Shown in pieces: positions 1-9,189 of a stretch of 36,350 nucleotides of DNA; position 1 is the stretch's first letter; the number at the start of each line of letters is the position of its first letter. Origin of the DNA: Candidatus Zipacnadia bacterium (GTDB lineage Bacteria; Armatimonadota; Zipacnadia; Zipacnadales; Zipacnadaceae); assembly GCA_029820565.1 (NCBI GenBank), contig JALGUR010000047.1, positions 1 through 36,350 on the forward strand, given 5' to 3'. Under the pieces are notes generated by a model. The model ran no database searches, was not told where the DNA came from, and worked only from the letters and a program-made list of their open reading frames with translations. The position numbers were made by a program, and so were the translations under genes.

Positions 1-435
1 TGCACTGACGCGGGCATGGCCCCCATAGCACGGCGAGCAGGCGAGTTAGGCGTGCCCCTACTCCAGCACACCTGGCGAAAAACCACTGGGAACTATCCGG
101 GGGAATCTTCACCCACTGATCTGGCTCAGTTAGCAGCGCAGCACCCTCAGACTCAGTTCATAATGGCTCATAGTGGTGGCGACTGGGAGTGGGGTATCCG
201 CGCCGTGCGCCATGTACCCAATGTGGTCGTGGACCTGTGCGGCAGCGACCCGGAATATGGCCAGGTACAGATGGCGGTGCGCGTGCTGGGCTATGAGCGA
301 GTGGTCTGGGGCTCAGATGCGGCCGGGCGCAGTTTTGCTTCACAACTGGCCAAAGTGTATGGGGCGGACCTGCCCACCGAAGCGCGAGAGGCTATCTTAG
401 GTCTAAACATTGCGAGGATGATTGGCCTTGATTGA
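1..435 (+). CDS. Amidohydrolase-superfamily protein, C-terminal part (truncated by window edge)
   Basis: The reading frame is open from base 1, so the gene starts outside the window; the ATG at 16 is internal. The visible 144 codons look like the C-terminal half of a metal-dependent TIM-barrel hydrolase of the amidohydrolase_2 (COG2159-like) type. Visible landmarks are IMAHSGGDW, with the His that normally binds the metal; WGSDA, with the usual catalytic Asp; and a final N-x-A-R-x-I segment typical of the barrel's last helix. The substrate cannot be read from the sequence. It overlaps the next gene by 14 bases, so the two are probably co-translated. The family call is fairly sure; the function is open. 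Confidence 0.75.
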   Translation, partial: CTDAGMAPIARRAGELGVPLLQHTWRKTTGNYPGESSPTDLAQLAAQHPQTQFIMAHSGGDWEWGIRAVRHVPNVVVDLCGSDPEYGQVQMAVRVLGYERVVWGSDAAGRSFASQLAKVYGADLPTEAREAILGLNIARMIGLD

Positions 436-1195
436 CTGCAACGTGGCCTTAGGAGACTGGCCATTTCGCAAGGTCTTTCCCCGAACCGCTCAGCAACTGG
501 TCCAAGTAATGAACCGCTGTGGCATTGACCAGGCATGGGTGTCTACGCTGGACGGTATTCTTCATAAGGATTTGGCGGACGTCAACCGGCGGCTGTACGA
601 CGAGGTTGAGTCGTATGCCCATCTCAGTCCAGTACCAGTGCTCAACCCTAACCTACCGGGGTGGGAGTACGATGTGGAGGAGCTGCGGACCAAACAGGCG
701 TCCGGAATCCGCCTGTATCCGAACTATCATCAATATTCCCTTTCCGCCGAGTCCTGCCACGCCTTGCTGGATAGTCTACCTGAGCACTCCTTTGTCCAAG
801 TCGCAGTCCGGATGGAGGACGAGCGCCGCCAGCATCCGTTATGCCAGGTGCCCCCCACCGACCTACAAGCCCTACCGGAGTTGGCTGCTACTTATTCTGA
901 TCTCGCATTTGTGGTCACCAATGCCCATAACCCGGAGATTGCTGAGATTATGAAAAAGGCTGGCGAGCCAGCCAACCTGTATTTTGAGGTTTCTCACGTG
1001 GAGGGAGTTAATGGCCTGGCTTCTGTGATGGCAATCACCGGGCCCCAGCGCCTGCTTTTCGGCACTCACATGCCCCTGTTCTATCCCGACAGCAGCCTAC
1101 TTAAGTTGCAAGAATCCGATTTGAGCCCGGATCAACTCACGGCCATTAAGACCCACAATGCGACCCGCATATTACACAGTCCGCGCCAGTGCTAA
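422..1195 (+). CDS. Amidohydrolase-like protein lacking usual metal ligands
   Basis: This 257-residue protein starts at a TTG inside the end of the preceding gene; a second TTG six bases on is also possible. The size and landmark spacing match the amidohydrolase_2 fold: an opening IDCNVALGDWPF strand, a GIRLYPNY strand mid-protein and an LLFGTHMPL segment near the end. The usual N-terminal HxH is replaced by NVA, the central His-Gly site reads TNAHN, and the late Asp after FG(T/S) is His. It may therefore be a non-catalytic partner of the overlapping upstream gene or use an altered metal site. The pairing is seen directly; loss of activity is inferred. Confidence 0.65.
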   Translation: MALIDCNVALGDWPFRKVFPRTAQQLVQVMNRCGIDQAWVSTLDGILHKDLADVNRRLYDEVESYAHLSPVPVLNPNLPGWEYDVEELRTKQASGIRLYPNYHQYSLSAESCHALLDSLPEHSFVQVAVRMEDERRQHPLCQVPPTDLQALPELAATYSDLAFVVTNAHNPEIAEIMKKAGEPANLYFEVSHVEGVNGLASVMAITGPQRLLFGTHMPLFYPDSSLLKLQESDLSPDQLTAIKTHNATRILHSPRQC

Positions 1196-1256
1196 AGATC
1201 CCGGCTAATCCCACCGTCTTGCCAGAGCCTTCTGCTACCTCGGGCCGATTGTCCGG

Positions 1257-1276
1257 TGGCACAGGCATCCTGCCTG
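1257..1276. repeat. Dispersed palindromic unit (CAGGCA/TGCCTG type)
   Basis: CAGGCA-TCC-TGCCTG forms a 6-bp stem in the 109-base gap between two convergent genes. The 20 bases 1257-1276 match the reverse complement of 27131-27150 at 19 of 20 positions. That second copy lies inside the start of a membrane protein gene. Here the hairpin could also end transcription from either side, although no T-run follows it. Confidence 0.6.
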
Positions 1277-1304
1277 GCGTCACACGGGCGGGAAGTTCGC
1301 GCCA

Positions 1305-2684
1305 CTATTCTAAGTGCCGCCGGATGGCGCGGGCAGCGACCAGGCCTGAGGCCGAGGCCTGAATGAGTCCCCGAGTCAAGCCGGCCCCGTCCCCGCAGGC
1401 ATACAACCCTTGGACTTGTGTTTCGAGTTGGCCGGTGAGTTTCAATCGCGAGGAGTACAACTTTACCTCAACTCCGTACAGCAGCGTGTGCGGGTCGCTT
1501 ACGCCGGGGGCCAGTTTATCTAAAGCCTCTATCATCTCCAGTATCGCGGTCAGATGGCGATAAGGCAGGGCATAACTGAGGTCACCGGCTGTAGCCTCGG
1601 GCAAGGTCGGCTCGATTATGCTGTGGGAGATACGGTGGTCAGTACTGCGTCGGCCCCGGCGCAAATCGCCCAGCCGCTGGACCAGCACACCTTCCCCCAG
1701 CAGATTAGCCAGCCGGGCGATATATTGCCCGTAGCCAATGGGGTCGTCAAACGGTTCGGTGAAGCGGCTGGTCACCAACACCGCGAAGTTAGTGTTAGCA
1801 GTGCGCCGATTCTCATAACTGTGGCCATTGACGGTGATGACATCGCCGGTGCGCACTGTCACCACTTCACCGTGCGGACACACGCAAAAGGTGCGCACTA
1901 AGTTATCAAAGGTCCGCGACCAGTACAGGAGTTTGAATTCAAACAGATTATTCGTCAGATCCTGGACAATGGCGGCCGGCACCTCCAGGCGCACGCCCAA
2001 ATCCACCGCGCCGGCCTGCGTGTCTAAACCTAACCGTTGGGCCTCTGCCCATAGCCAGGCTGCACCACTGCGTCCCGGTGCGGCGATCACAAAGTCGGCG
2101 GCTATGTCTCGCCCATCACCGAGCAGCACGCCGCGAATGCGGCCTTCACTGGTCAGCAGTTTTTCGGCGGTAGTATCGGTGAAGATATCTACGCGCTGGG
2201 CCAGAACCTGATGCATAGCCTCCAGGACCTGGGGCGTGCGGTCGCTACCTATGTGGCGCAGGGGCACAGTCACCAGCCTCATTCCGCACAGAGTGGCCTG
2301 GTGAGAGATTTCGGCCACCACTTCCTCATCAGCGCCAAACAGCTTCTGCGGAGCCCCGAACTTTAGCCACTGCTGGTCAACTTCGGTGATGATTTGCCGG
2401 GCGGCCTTCTCCCCTATCTGCTCAGCCAGATGACCGCCAACTGCTGGGGTAATGGTCAACTTGCCATCACAAAAGGCTCCCGCTCCGCCAAAACCTTCCA
2501 GCATAATATTGACACCCTCGTCGGCAGTCGCCTTGCCGTCGCGCACTGCCACGCGCTGGGGCAGATCCACCCCTTTCTCAATCAACGCTACCTGGAGGCG
2601 GGGTTTCTTAGTCAACTCCAGGGCGGCAAATATGCCCGCCGGCCCAGCACCAACTATTACTACATCGTATTCATTAGTCGCCAT
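1305..2684 (-). CDS. FAD-dependent dehydrogenase (COG2509-like)
   Basis: This 459-residue flavoprotein has an N-terminal dinucleotide-binding fold, VVIVGAGPAGIFAALEL, with the GxGxxG motif at about residues 11-16. A middle segment, CDGKLTITPAVGGHL, and the closing YACGDGAGLTRGLIQASASG, which contacts FAD, are characteristic of the large NAD(P)/FAD-dependent oxidoreductases grouped as COG2509. Length is normal for the family. There is no signal peptide, so it should be cytoplasmic. The substrate is unknown; relatives are annotated only as FAD-dependent dehydrogenases. It is transcribed away from the zinc-ribbon/yggS genes across a 238-base gap and stands alone on this strand. Confidence 0.85.
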   Translation of the reverse strand: MATNEYDVVIVGAGPAGIFAALELTKKPRLQVALIEKGVDLPQRVAVRDGKATADEGVNIMLEGFGGAGAFCDGKLTITPAVGGHLAEQIGEKAARQIITEVDQQWLKFGAPQKLFGADEEVVAEISHQATLCGMRLVTVPLRHIGSDRTPQVLEAMHQVLAQRVDIFTDTTAEKLLTSEGRIRGVLLGDGRDIAADFVIAAPGRSGAAWLWAEAQRLGLDTQAGAVDLGVRLEVPAAIVQDLTNNLFEFKLLYWSRTFDNLVRTFCVCPHGEVVTVRTGDVITVNGHSYENRRTANTNFAVLVTSRFTEPFDDPIGYGQYIARLANLLGEGVLVQRLGDLRRGRRSTDHRISHSIIEPTLPEATAGDLSYALPYRHLTAILEMIEALDKLAPGVSDPHTLLYGVEVKLYSSRLKLTGQLETQVQGLYACGDGAGLTRGLIQASASGLVAARAIRRHLE

Positions 2685-2844
2685 TTTGTGCTTCCCCCTC
2701 GGTTGCCATCCGGTGATCTACATGCAAAAACCCAGTTACCACTCAATAATGTCACTATCGTTGTTATCCATTGGATGTCTATATTCCTTCCTCAGCCGAG
2801 CAGTTTTCCCCCAGAACTTGCGCATCCAATTTCCTGCTACTGGC

Positions 2845-2873
2845 TTGACATCCTGCCCGCCATAAGTTATACT
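2845..2873 (+). promoter_or_regulatory. Sigma70-type promoter upstream of zinc-ribbon/yggS genes
   Basis: TTGACA at 2845-2850 and TATACT at 2868-2873 are separated by exactly 17 bases. Transcription would start near 2880, about 45 bases before the first start codon of the zinc-ribbon gene, with yggS close behind. The match is one base off full consensus in the -10 box. Confidence 0.75.
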
Positions 2874-2922
2874 CGCAATGATTTGTAGGCATACCCCTAA
2901 TTAAGCATTCTGCACAGGTAAA

Positions 2923-3651
2923 GTGGTGATAACTGTGGCTGGAAAATTTTGTAGTGAATGCGGATATGAAAACTCCTCCGAGCGCGGGGCCTGTCGGCTA
3001 TGCTACGCGCCACTGGACCAACCGGGAGCGGCTGCCGAGTGTCCCCAGTGCGGGGCGGGTAATCCTGCCTCGGCCAATTTCTGCCAACAGTGCGGAGCCG
3101 CGCTGGTTGAAGGTGCCCAGCCCGCTACGAGCACTGCGGCCGCAGCAGCGTTAGTAGTGGCGGCGGCAGGCGAGAGTCTGGCGCCGGCTGCCGAGCCAGA
3201 TATGGTGGAGGTAGGTGGTCTGGACGTTGTGGGCGGGGAGGCCGAAACGCTGGTGGCAGAGCCTGCGGGACCAGGCATAGAGGCCGAAGTCGGCGAACTG
3301 ATTGAACCGGCCGAAGTAGAGGAAGAATATGTTCCTCCCGCGCCCGGAACCGTGGGCCCCGAGGAACTGATAGAAACCGAGGAGGAATTAGAAGAAGAAT
3401 TTGCTCCTCCGCCCCCACCGGCTGCCATGGAAGTTGAAGAGGAAGAATTCGCTCCGCCACCGCCACCTGGAGCCCTGGAGCTGGAGGAAGAGACGGCGGC
3501 ACCGGAGGCTGTTGTGCCCGAGGAACCTGAGATAGCCCAAGAGGAGTTTGCCCCACCTCCTTCCCCACCTGGCGCAGTGAGCCTGGAAGAAGAAGAGGCC
3601 AAAGAACCTGAGGAGTCAGAAGGGTGGGACATGAGCCCCGAGGAACAATAG
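2923..3651 (+). CDS. Double zinc-ribbon protein with acidic Pro-rich tail
   Basis: The protein has 242 residues. The N-terminus carries two zinc ribbons: CSECG...CRLC at about residues 10-30 and CPQCG...CQQCG at about 40-60. An Ala-rich linker follows, then a very acidic, Pro-rich region with four related motifs (EEEYVPP, two EEEFAPPPPP, QEEFAPPPSP). The tail is probably disordered. There is no signal peptide or membrane segment. The start is GTG at 2923 or the adjacent GTG at 2926; an AGG at 2916-2918 suits either. It directly precedes yggS behind a strong promoter, which suggests a link with the cell-division cluster, but no function is recognised. Double zinc ribbons usually mediate protein or nucleic-acid contacts. 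Confidence 0.75.
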   Translation: MVITVAGKFCSECGYENSSERGACRLCYAPLDQPGAAAECPQCGAGNPASANFCQQCGAALVEGAQPATSTAAAAALVVAAAGESLAPAAEPDMVEVGGLDVVGGEAETLVAEPAGPGIEAEVGELIEPAEVEEEYVPPAPGTVGPEELIETEEELEEEFAPPPPPAAMEVEEEEFAPPPPPGALELEEETAAPEAVVPEEPEIAQEEFAPPPSPPGAVSLEEEEAKEPEESEGWDMSPEEQ

Positions 3652-3669
3652 CAGGCGCCTCAGTATGAT

Positions 3670-4374
3670 ATGAGCGAGATTGCCCAGCGCTGGATCCAGA
3701 TACAGAGTCGAGTAGCCGAAGCCTGCGAACGGGTCAATAGAATGCCCCAGGAGGTAGTAATCCTGGCGGCCACCAAGAACCGTCCAGTCGTCGAGGTCAC
3801 GGCGGCAGTGGAGGCCGGAGTGACTCATATTGGCGAGAACTATGTCCAGGAACTGCTGGCCAAAAAGGAGCGCCTGGACCGGGCTGGGCATAGTGAGATA
3901 CTCTGGCATGCCATTGGTCACTTGCAGCGTAACAAAGTTAAGTATGTAGTGCCCTTTTGTTACCTCATCCAGTCAGTGGACAGCCTGCGAGTAGCCCAGG
4001 AGATTAGCAAGCGGGCCGCGAAAGCCGGACGCACCCAACCGGTGCTGATTGAGGTAAATGTCTCCGGCGAAGACAGCAAATTCGGAGTGGCTCCTGGTCA
4101 ACTGGCTGAACTATCTATGCAACTGGTAGAACTGGATAATGTTGAGTTGCAGGGCCTAATGACCATGCCCCCGTACAGTGATAACCCCGAGGACAGTCGT
4201 CGGCACTTCCAGAAACTACGAGCCCTACGCGAGGACCTGGTGCAGCGCGGATTACCTAACGAAGCGATGCGGCATCTGTCTATGGGGATGAGTGGCGATT
4301 ATGAGGTGGCTGTGGAAGAAGGGGCGACGATTGTGCGGGTGGGCACGGCGCTATTTGGCCCGCGAAATGGATGA
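3670..4374 (+). CDS. yggS: YggS-family PLP-binding protein (PLPBP)
   Basis: A 234-residue single-domain PLP-binding protein of the YggS/PROSC family, which maintains pyridoxal-phosphate and amino-acid balance rather than catalysing a known reaction. The PLP lysine is K36 in ILAATKNRP. Other family landmarks are IGENYVQE, WHAIGHLQRNKVK, the substrate-pocket strand IEVNVSGEDSKFG and the phosphate-binding LSMGMSGDYEVAVEEGATIVRVGTALFG (key residues Ser, Met, Gly, Arg), all in order. Length is normal. The ATG at 3670 is chosen because the upstream ATG at 3664 is followed at once by a stop. In many bacteria this gene (ylmE) sits just before sepF; here two sialidase-like genes separate them. Confidence 0.95.
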   Translation: MSEIAQRWIQIQSRVAEACERVNRMPQEVVILAATKNRPVVEVTAAVEAGVTHIGENYVQELLAKKERLDRAGHSEILWHAIGHLQRNKVKYVVPFCYLIQSVDSLRVAQEISKRAAKAGRTQPVLIEVNVSGEDSKFGVAPGQLAELSMQLVELDNVELQGLMTMPPYSDNPEDSRRHFQKLRALREDLVQRGLPNEAMRHLSMGMSGDYEVAVEEGATIVRVGTALFGPRNG

Positions 4375-4434
4375 GCACAAATAGAAGAGCCGAGCTCGGT
4401 CAGCGAAAGGATCTCACCTTGAGAGGGATTAGAT

Positions 4435-6759
4435 ATGCAACAACTGTCTCTATATCTATTGGCCGTATCCACACTATCAGTGACCGTGCTGCTGAGCGCC
4501 GATGCTCAATCCGGAGGTGACCCTCTGATGCGATTTGTGGATGACTTCCGCGGAATCCAGAATCTACAGGCTATAGAAAATGTCGCCCAGCGGCGCGATT
4601 TCCCGCGCATTGTCACGCGGCCCGATGTGCGCATCAACCGTACCAACCCGGAAGATTATAAAGACTCGACCACCGGCTCAGTAATAGGCTACGGGTGGTT
4701 CCCAGCCATTCTCCGCCTGGACAACGGCGATGTGCTTTGCTTCCACCGCGAGGGCGCGGAACACGGTATGAGAAACTTGGAGGCCCGAACCGTGGTGGCC
4801 CGGTCCACCGATGGCGGGCGCACCTGGAGTCCAGCTCAAGTTATGAGAGAACAGAAGGAGTGGGGCATCAGCCCAATGTATCCCACTCAAACCAGCGACG
4901 GCAGCATCTGGATTAACCTGCGCATGCTCAAGGTCGCCGGCGAAGGCAAAGGGCAGTGGAAGTCCGCTATTATGCGTTCTACCGATAATGGCCATTCCTG
5001 GGAGCAGGCGTCCGATAAGGGCTTGCAACCGGGGCCGGAGATGTCCAATGGCGAGATGTTGTGGTTGACCGGTGCCCCGGGCGGGCCCTGGACGTCGGTG
5101 CGCGCCACTATCACCACTCGCATAGTAGATGGGGAAATCAAGTGGGGAGAGGTACGACCCCACCCGGAGTTGGGACCCACTTCTGATGAATGGACGGCCG
5201 CCGAAACCAACAATCCCGGCGAGTTGGTTTGTATGATGCGCCAGCAGCAGCACACTAACTTCTATGCGACGGCCAAGAGTTACGACTACGGCAAAACTTG
5301 GACGCCCTGGCGCGACTCTAACGTCTACATAGGCCCCATCCCCACCCGGCCCCGCTTGCATACTATGCCCGATGGTCGGGTCATCTTTACCTACGGTCAG
5401 CGCTGGATTGGCCGCACTTTTGCCGTCGTCAGCAAAGACAACGGTGAGAGTTGGGACATCGCCCACCGCCAGACGATTCTTCATAGCCCCCAGCAGTACT
5501 ATAAAGTGTGGGATTCCCACTACACTGACATCGCCCGAGCTGAAGGCAACATCTGGATTGGCGTGGACTACGTCGCCAGCCCCCGGGGTGCGGAACAGCG
5601 GGGCATCTATGGCACTTTCATTGATGCCCGCTATTTTGACGACGTTTACAAAGGTCTGATGTTGAAACAGACTGGCAGCCCAGTCCTGCCGGAGACGGTG
5701 GGCTACTGGAAGTTTGACGAATTGGATGGTGAGTTCGCCCGCGACTCAGTGTGCAGCAACTATGGCGAAATCCACGGCCCCCAGCGCGTGCAAGGGCGCT
5801 TCGGGAACGCCTTAGACTTTGATGGCCAGGACGATTATGTGATGATTTATGACGATGCCTCGGTGCGGCTACCCCGCTATTTCACCGTGGAGGCCTGGGT
5901 CAATACTCGTGACGCGGCCCAGGAGCAGACCATTGTCTCCAAGGCGCCGGCCTATGCCCTGGCGCTGCGCGAGGGCAAGCCGATTCTGGAGATTGGTCTG
6001 GGCACAGCGGTGGCAGAGATGAATCAACCTCTGGAGAACAATCGCTGGTATCATATTGTAGCCATTTATGGCATGCGAGCGAGTTACTCGCGGGTCACGT
6101 TCTTCATTGACGGCCAGGAAATATCCAATATGAAACCAGCCCGGGACGGCACGGACTATTACCCAGAAACCTTTCCCGCGGGTGCTGCTCAGACGGATAT
6201 GAAGATTAGCGGTGCGGGGCCGATGTTCCAAGAGGCTAATAGAGTAAAGAACAAAAGTACGGATAACCTGGTCATCGGGATGGACAACGACCTGCAAAGC
6301 CGCCCGTTTGATGGACTGATTGATGAGGTAATTATTCATAGTATTGACCTGCTGCCCGCGCAGGTACAAGCAAGTTACTCACGAGCCTATCCTGAGCGAG
6401 GCAGCCTCTCATCGCGGCCCATACACAAACCCGCTGAGGCCAAATGGACAACCTTTGAGGCGCAGACCACCAAGCCGGAAGGCACCCAGATTCGCTTGAC
6501 TATTATGGATGCCCAGGGCAAGGTGTTGTTAGATAATGTGTCTTCCGGTGCCGACCTGAGTGGTCTGAACGCCGACGAAATTGTCCTCACAGCCGAACTA
6601 ACCAGTGCCGACCCGGGCCAGACGCCAATTCTGCACAACTGGTCGGTGGGCACAACAGCACACAGCGCCGGTGGCATCGTCACCAAACCGTTCCCAGCCC
6701 AAAGTGCTCCCTTGGCGGGGGAGGAGGAGAATCCGCCCGAAGAACACGTGATATTCTAA
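4435..6759 (+). CDS. Secreted sialidase-like beta-propeller with LamG domain (copy 1)
   Basis: This 774-residue protein has an N-terminal signal peptide (hydrophobic core about residues 5-22, cleavage probably after ADA). Residues about 70-400 form a sialidase/BNR-type propeller with four Asp boxes: STDGGRTW (124), STDNGHSW (182), SYDYGKTW (282) and SKDNGESW (333). A LamG/concanavalin-like domain starts at VGYWKFDE (422) and runs to about 645, followed by a beta-rich C-terminal part and an acidic end. It is probably an extracellular glycan hydrolase or binding protein. The exact sugar is unclear because the arginine triad of true sialidases cannot be assigned by eye. A GAGGG Shine-Dalgarno lies 7 bases before the ATG. 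It has a tandem paralogue 62 bases downstream. Confidence 0.8.
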   Translation: MQQLSLYLLAVSTLSVTVLLSADAQSGGDPLMRFVDDFRGIQNLQAIENVAQRRDFPRIVTRPDVRINRTNPEDYKDSTTGSVIGYGWFPAILRLDNGDVLCFHREGAEHGMRNLEARTVVARSTDGGRTWSPAQVMREQKEWGISPMYPTQTSDGSIWINLRMLKVAGEGKGQWKSAIMRSTDNGHSWEQASDKGLQPGPEMSNGEMLWLTGAPGGPWTSVRATITTRIVDGEIKWGEVRPHPELGPTSDEWTAAETNNPGELVCMMRQQQHTNFYATAKSYDYGKTWTPWRDSNVYIGPIPTRPRLHTMPDGRVIFTYGQRWIGRTFAVVSKDNGESWDIAHRQTILHSPQQYYKVWDSHYTDIARAEGNIWIGVDYVASPRGAEQRGIYGTFIDARYFDDVYKGLMLKQTGSPVLPETVGYWKFDELDGEFARDSVCSNYGEIHGPQRVQGRFGNALDFDGQDDYVMIYDDASVRLPRYFTVEAWVNTRDAAQEQTIVSKAPAYALALREGKPILEIGLGTAVAEMNQPLENNRWYHIVAIYGMRASYSRVTFFIDGQEISNMKPARDGTDYYPETFPAGAAQTDMKISGAGPMFQEANRVKNKSTDNLVIGMDNDLQSRPFDGLIDEVIIHSIDLLPAQVQASYSRAYPERGSLSSRPIHKPAEAKWTTFEAQTTKPEGTQIRLTIMDAQGKVLLDNVSSGADLSGLNADEIVLTAELTSADPGQTPILHNWSVGTTAHSAGGIVTKPFPAQSAPLAGEEENPPEEHVIF

Positions 6760-6760
6760 A
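6697..6760. repeat. 64-bp exact repeat, first copy (second at 9126-9189)
   Basis: The last 21 codons and stop of the first sialidase-like gene, plus one base, are identical base for base with 9126-9189 at the end of the second gene. The encoded tail ends in EENPPEEHVIF. Elsewhere the paralogues differ at many codons, so this tract is unusually conserved. Confidence 0.9.
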
Positions 6761-6821
6761 GGAGTATCGGGCCACAGAGCGACTGCTGAATTGGTGATAG
6801 CAGATTAGAAGGACAATTCCT

Positions 6822-9188
6822 ATGCATTGTATGCGAAGTGTTTTCCTGGCAGCAACGGTGATATCAATATCAATGGCTGTTTGCGCTGCTCCCACAAACG
6901 CACAAGCCTCTGGGGCCGAGTCCGGGGCGGGCTTTACCGATGACTTTAGGGATATTGATAACTTGCAGGCTATGGAAAATGTCGCCCAGCGGCGGGATTT
7001 CCCGCGCATTGTCACCCGGCCTGACGTACGGATCAACCGCACCGACCCCACGGAGTACAGAGACTCGACCACCGACCGGGCGATTGGCTGCGGGTGGTTC
7101 CCTTCCATAATCCGTCTGCACAACGGCGACCTGCTCTGCTTCTACCGTGAGGGCTATGAGCACGGCATGGCGGACCTGGAGGCCCGGGCCGTGGTGAGCC
7201 GGTCAACTGATGGTGGGCGTACCTGGCACCCAGCGCAGGTTATCAGGGAAGAGAAGGAATGGGCCATCAGCCCCATGTTTGCCACCCAAACCAAGGATGG
7301 TAATATATGGCTCAATTCACGGGCCCGCAAAGTCGCGGGGGAAGACAAGGGCCAGTGGAAGTGGGCGGAACTGCGTTCCACCGATAATGGCTACACCTGG
7401 GAACAAGTGGACGACAAGTATGGCCTCTTTACCGGACCCGAATTGTCCAATGGCGAGTTGCTCTGGACAACGTGGGGCGCTCCCAAGCCCTGGCAGGATT
7501 TTCGCGTTACTATCCCTATGCGGGTGGTGGATGGGGAAATCCAATGGGGCGAAAAACGCATCCACTCGGAGTTGGGCCGCACCGGCGACGAATGGAGTCT
7601 CACGGAAACTAATAATCCCGGCGAGTTGGTGGCGATGATGCGCCAGCAGCAGGACACCCACTTTTATGCCACTGCTAAGAGCTACGATTACGGCAAAACC
7701 TGGACGCCCTGGAGGGAGTCAAACGTCTATATGGGCTGCTGCCCGACCCGGCCCCGCTTACATACCATGCCTAATGGTTGGTTGATCTTCACCTACGGTC
7801 AGCGCTGGATTGGCCGCACTTTCGCCGTCGTCAGCAAAGACAACGGCGAGAGTTGGGACATTCCTCACCGCCAGACTATTCTGCACAGCCCCCAGGAGTA
7901 TCACAAGTGGTGGGACTCGCATTACACTGACATCGCCCGAGCCGAAGGGGACATCTGGATCGGCGTGGACTATATCATGAGCCCGCACGCCGCCGAGCAA
8001 CGGGGCATCTATGGCACGTTCATTGATGCCCGCTGCTTTGACGATGTCTTCAAAGGGATGATGCTCGAACAGATTGGCTCGCCAGTGGGGCCAGAGACGG
8101 TGGGTTACTGGAAGTTTGACGAATTAGAGGGTGAGTTCGCCCGCGACTCAGTGTGCAGCAACTATGGGGAAATCCACGGCCCCCAGCGCATCCAAGGGCG
8201 CTTCGGGAGTGCCTTAGATTTTGACGGTGAAGACGACTACGTGATGATTTATGACGATGTCTCGGTACGCCTGCCCCGCTACTTCACCGTGGAGGCCTGG
8301 ATCAACACTCGCGACGCGGGCAAAGAGCAGACTATCATCTCCAAAGCGCCCGCCTACACCCTGGCGTTGCGTGACGGCAAGCCGGTGCTACAGATTGGCG
8401 GGGGCGAGGCCATTGCTGAGATCAACCAGCCTCTGGAAAGTAACCGTTGGTATCATCTGGTTGCCACCTTTGGAGCGCGGCTGGCCTATTCCCGGGCCGC
8501 GTTCTGCATTGACGGGCAGGGAGTATCCTCGCCACGCCCCCCGGCTTTCTCGCCCATAAGCTCTGCTAACGGAGAGGCTGACACTGAGCCTCACATCCCC
8601 AAGTCGTTTGTTGAGGCCGTAGCGGCCAGCGACTGGGAGATCACCGGCGGGCCGATGTTCCACGAATACCAGAAGAAGAACGAGAGCACCGACAATTTAG
8701 TTATCGGAATGGATAACGACTTACAGAGCCGGCCGTTTGATGGGTTGATTGATGAGGTCGTCATCCACGGCGTGGACTTGGCACCCGACCAGATACAAGC
8801 CCGATACTCGCGTTACTACTTCGACCACGGTAGCCTCTCATCGCGGCCCATACGCAAGCCCCCCGACGCTAAGTGGACGACCTTCACGGCTCACACCACT
8901 GAGGCAGCAGGCACCCAAATCCACTTTACAATTATGGATGTACAGGGTAAGATACTACTGTCTGACGTGGCTTCGGGGGCTGATCTGAGCGCGCTGAATG
9001 CCGACGAAATTGTCATCAGCGCGGAACTGACGAGTACCGATCCGGGCCAGACGCCAATTCTGCATTACTGGTCGGTGGGCACAACTGGCGAGGCCACTGG
9101 CGGCATCATCACTAAACCATTTCCGGCCCAAAGTGCTCCCTTGGCGGGGGAGGAGGAGAATCCGCCCGAAGAACACGTGATATTCTAA
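6822..9188 (+). CDS. Secreted sialidase-like beta-propeller with LamG domain (copy 2)
   Basis: A 788-residue paralogue of the preceding gene, clearly homologous along its whole length: signal peptide with hydrophobic core FLAATVISISMAV, an almost identical ENVAQRRDFPRIVTRPDVRI block, four Asp boxes (STDGGRTW, STDNGYTW, SYDYGKTW, SKDNGESW), a LamG domain from VGYWKFDE, and the same EENPPEEHVIF end. The main differences are the signal peptide and a slightly longer loop in the LamG domain near SSPRPPAFSPISS. A GAAGGA Shine-Dalgarno lies 8 bases before the ATG. Probably exported and active on, or binding to, glycans. Having two diverged copies suggests different substrate ranges. It lies 93 bases upstream of the chosen sepF start. 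Confidence 0.8.
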   Translation: MHCMRSVFLAATVISISMAVCAAPTNAQASGAESGAGFTDDFRDIDNLQAMENVAQRRDFPRIVTRPDVRINRTDPTEYRDSTTDRAIGCGWFPSIIRLHNGDLLCFYREGYEHGMADLEARAVVSRSTDGGRTWHPAQVIREEKEWAISPMFATQTKDGNIWLNSRARKVAGEDKGQWKWAELRSTDNGYTWEQVDDKYGLFTGPELSNGELLWTTWGAPKPWQDFRVTIPMRVVDGEIQWGEKRIHSELGRTGDEWSLTETNNPGELVAMMRQQQDTHFYATAKSYDYGKTWTPWRESNVYMGCCPTRPRLHTMPNGWLIFTYGQRWIGRTFAVVSKDNGESWDIPHRQTILHSPQEYHKWWDSHYTDIARAEGDIWIGVDYIMSPHAAEQRGIYGTFIDARCFDDVFKGMMLEQIGSPVGPETVGYWKFDELEGEFARDSVCSNYGEIHGPQRIQGRFGSALDFDGEDDYVMIYDDVSVRLPRYFTVEAWINTRDAGKEQTIISKAPAYTLALRDGKPVLQIGGGEAIAEINQPLESNRWYHLVATFGARLAYSRAAFCIDGQGVSSPRPPAFSPISSANGEADTEPHIPKSFVEAVAASDWEITGGPMFHEYQKKNESTDNLVIGMDNDLQSRPFDGLIDEVVIHGVDLAPDQIQARYSRYYFDHGSLSSRPIRKPPDAKWTTFTAHTTEAAGTQIHFTIMDVQGKILLSDVASGADLSALNADEIVISAELTSTDPGQTPILHYWSVGTTGEATGGIITKPFPAQSAPLAGEEENPPEEHVIF

Positions 9189-9189
9189 A
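9126..9189. repeat. 64-bp exact repeat, second copy (first at 6697-6760)
   Basis: Second copy of the tract that ends both tandem sialidase-like genes. It covers the C-terminal 21 codons, the stop and one following base. Recent gene conversion or strong constraint on the tail would both explain it. Confidence 0.9.

Noticed and set aside
3003-3632. 209-residue open frame on the minus strand, rich in Ser/Gly/Ala
   Set aside because: It mirrors the Glu/Pro-rich zinc-ribbon gene on the other strand; low complexity and no ribosome site.
4678-5520. 280-residue open frame on the minus strand
   Set aside because: Lies wholly opposite the sialidase-like gene, which has Asp boxes and a signal peptide; a similar shadow occurs in the paralogue.
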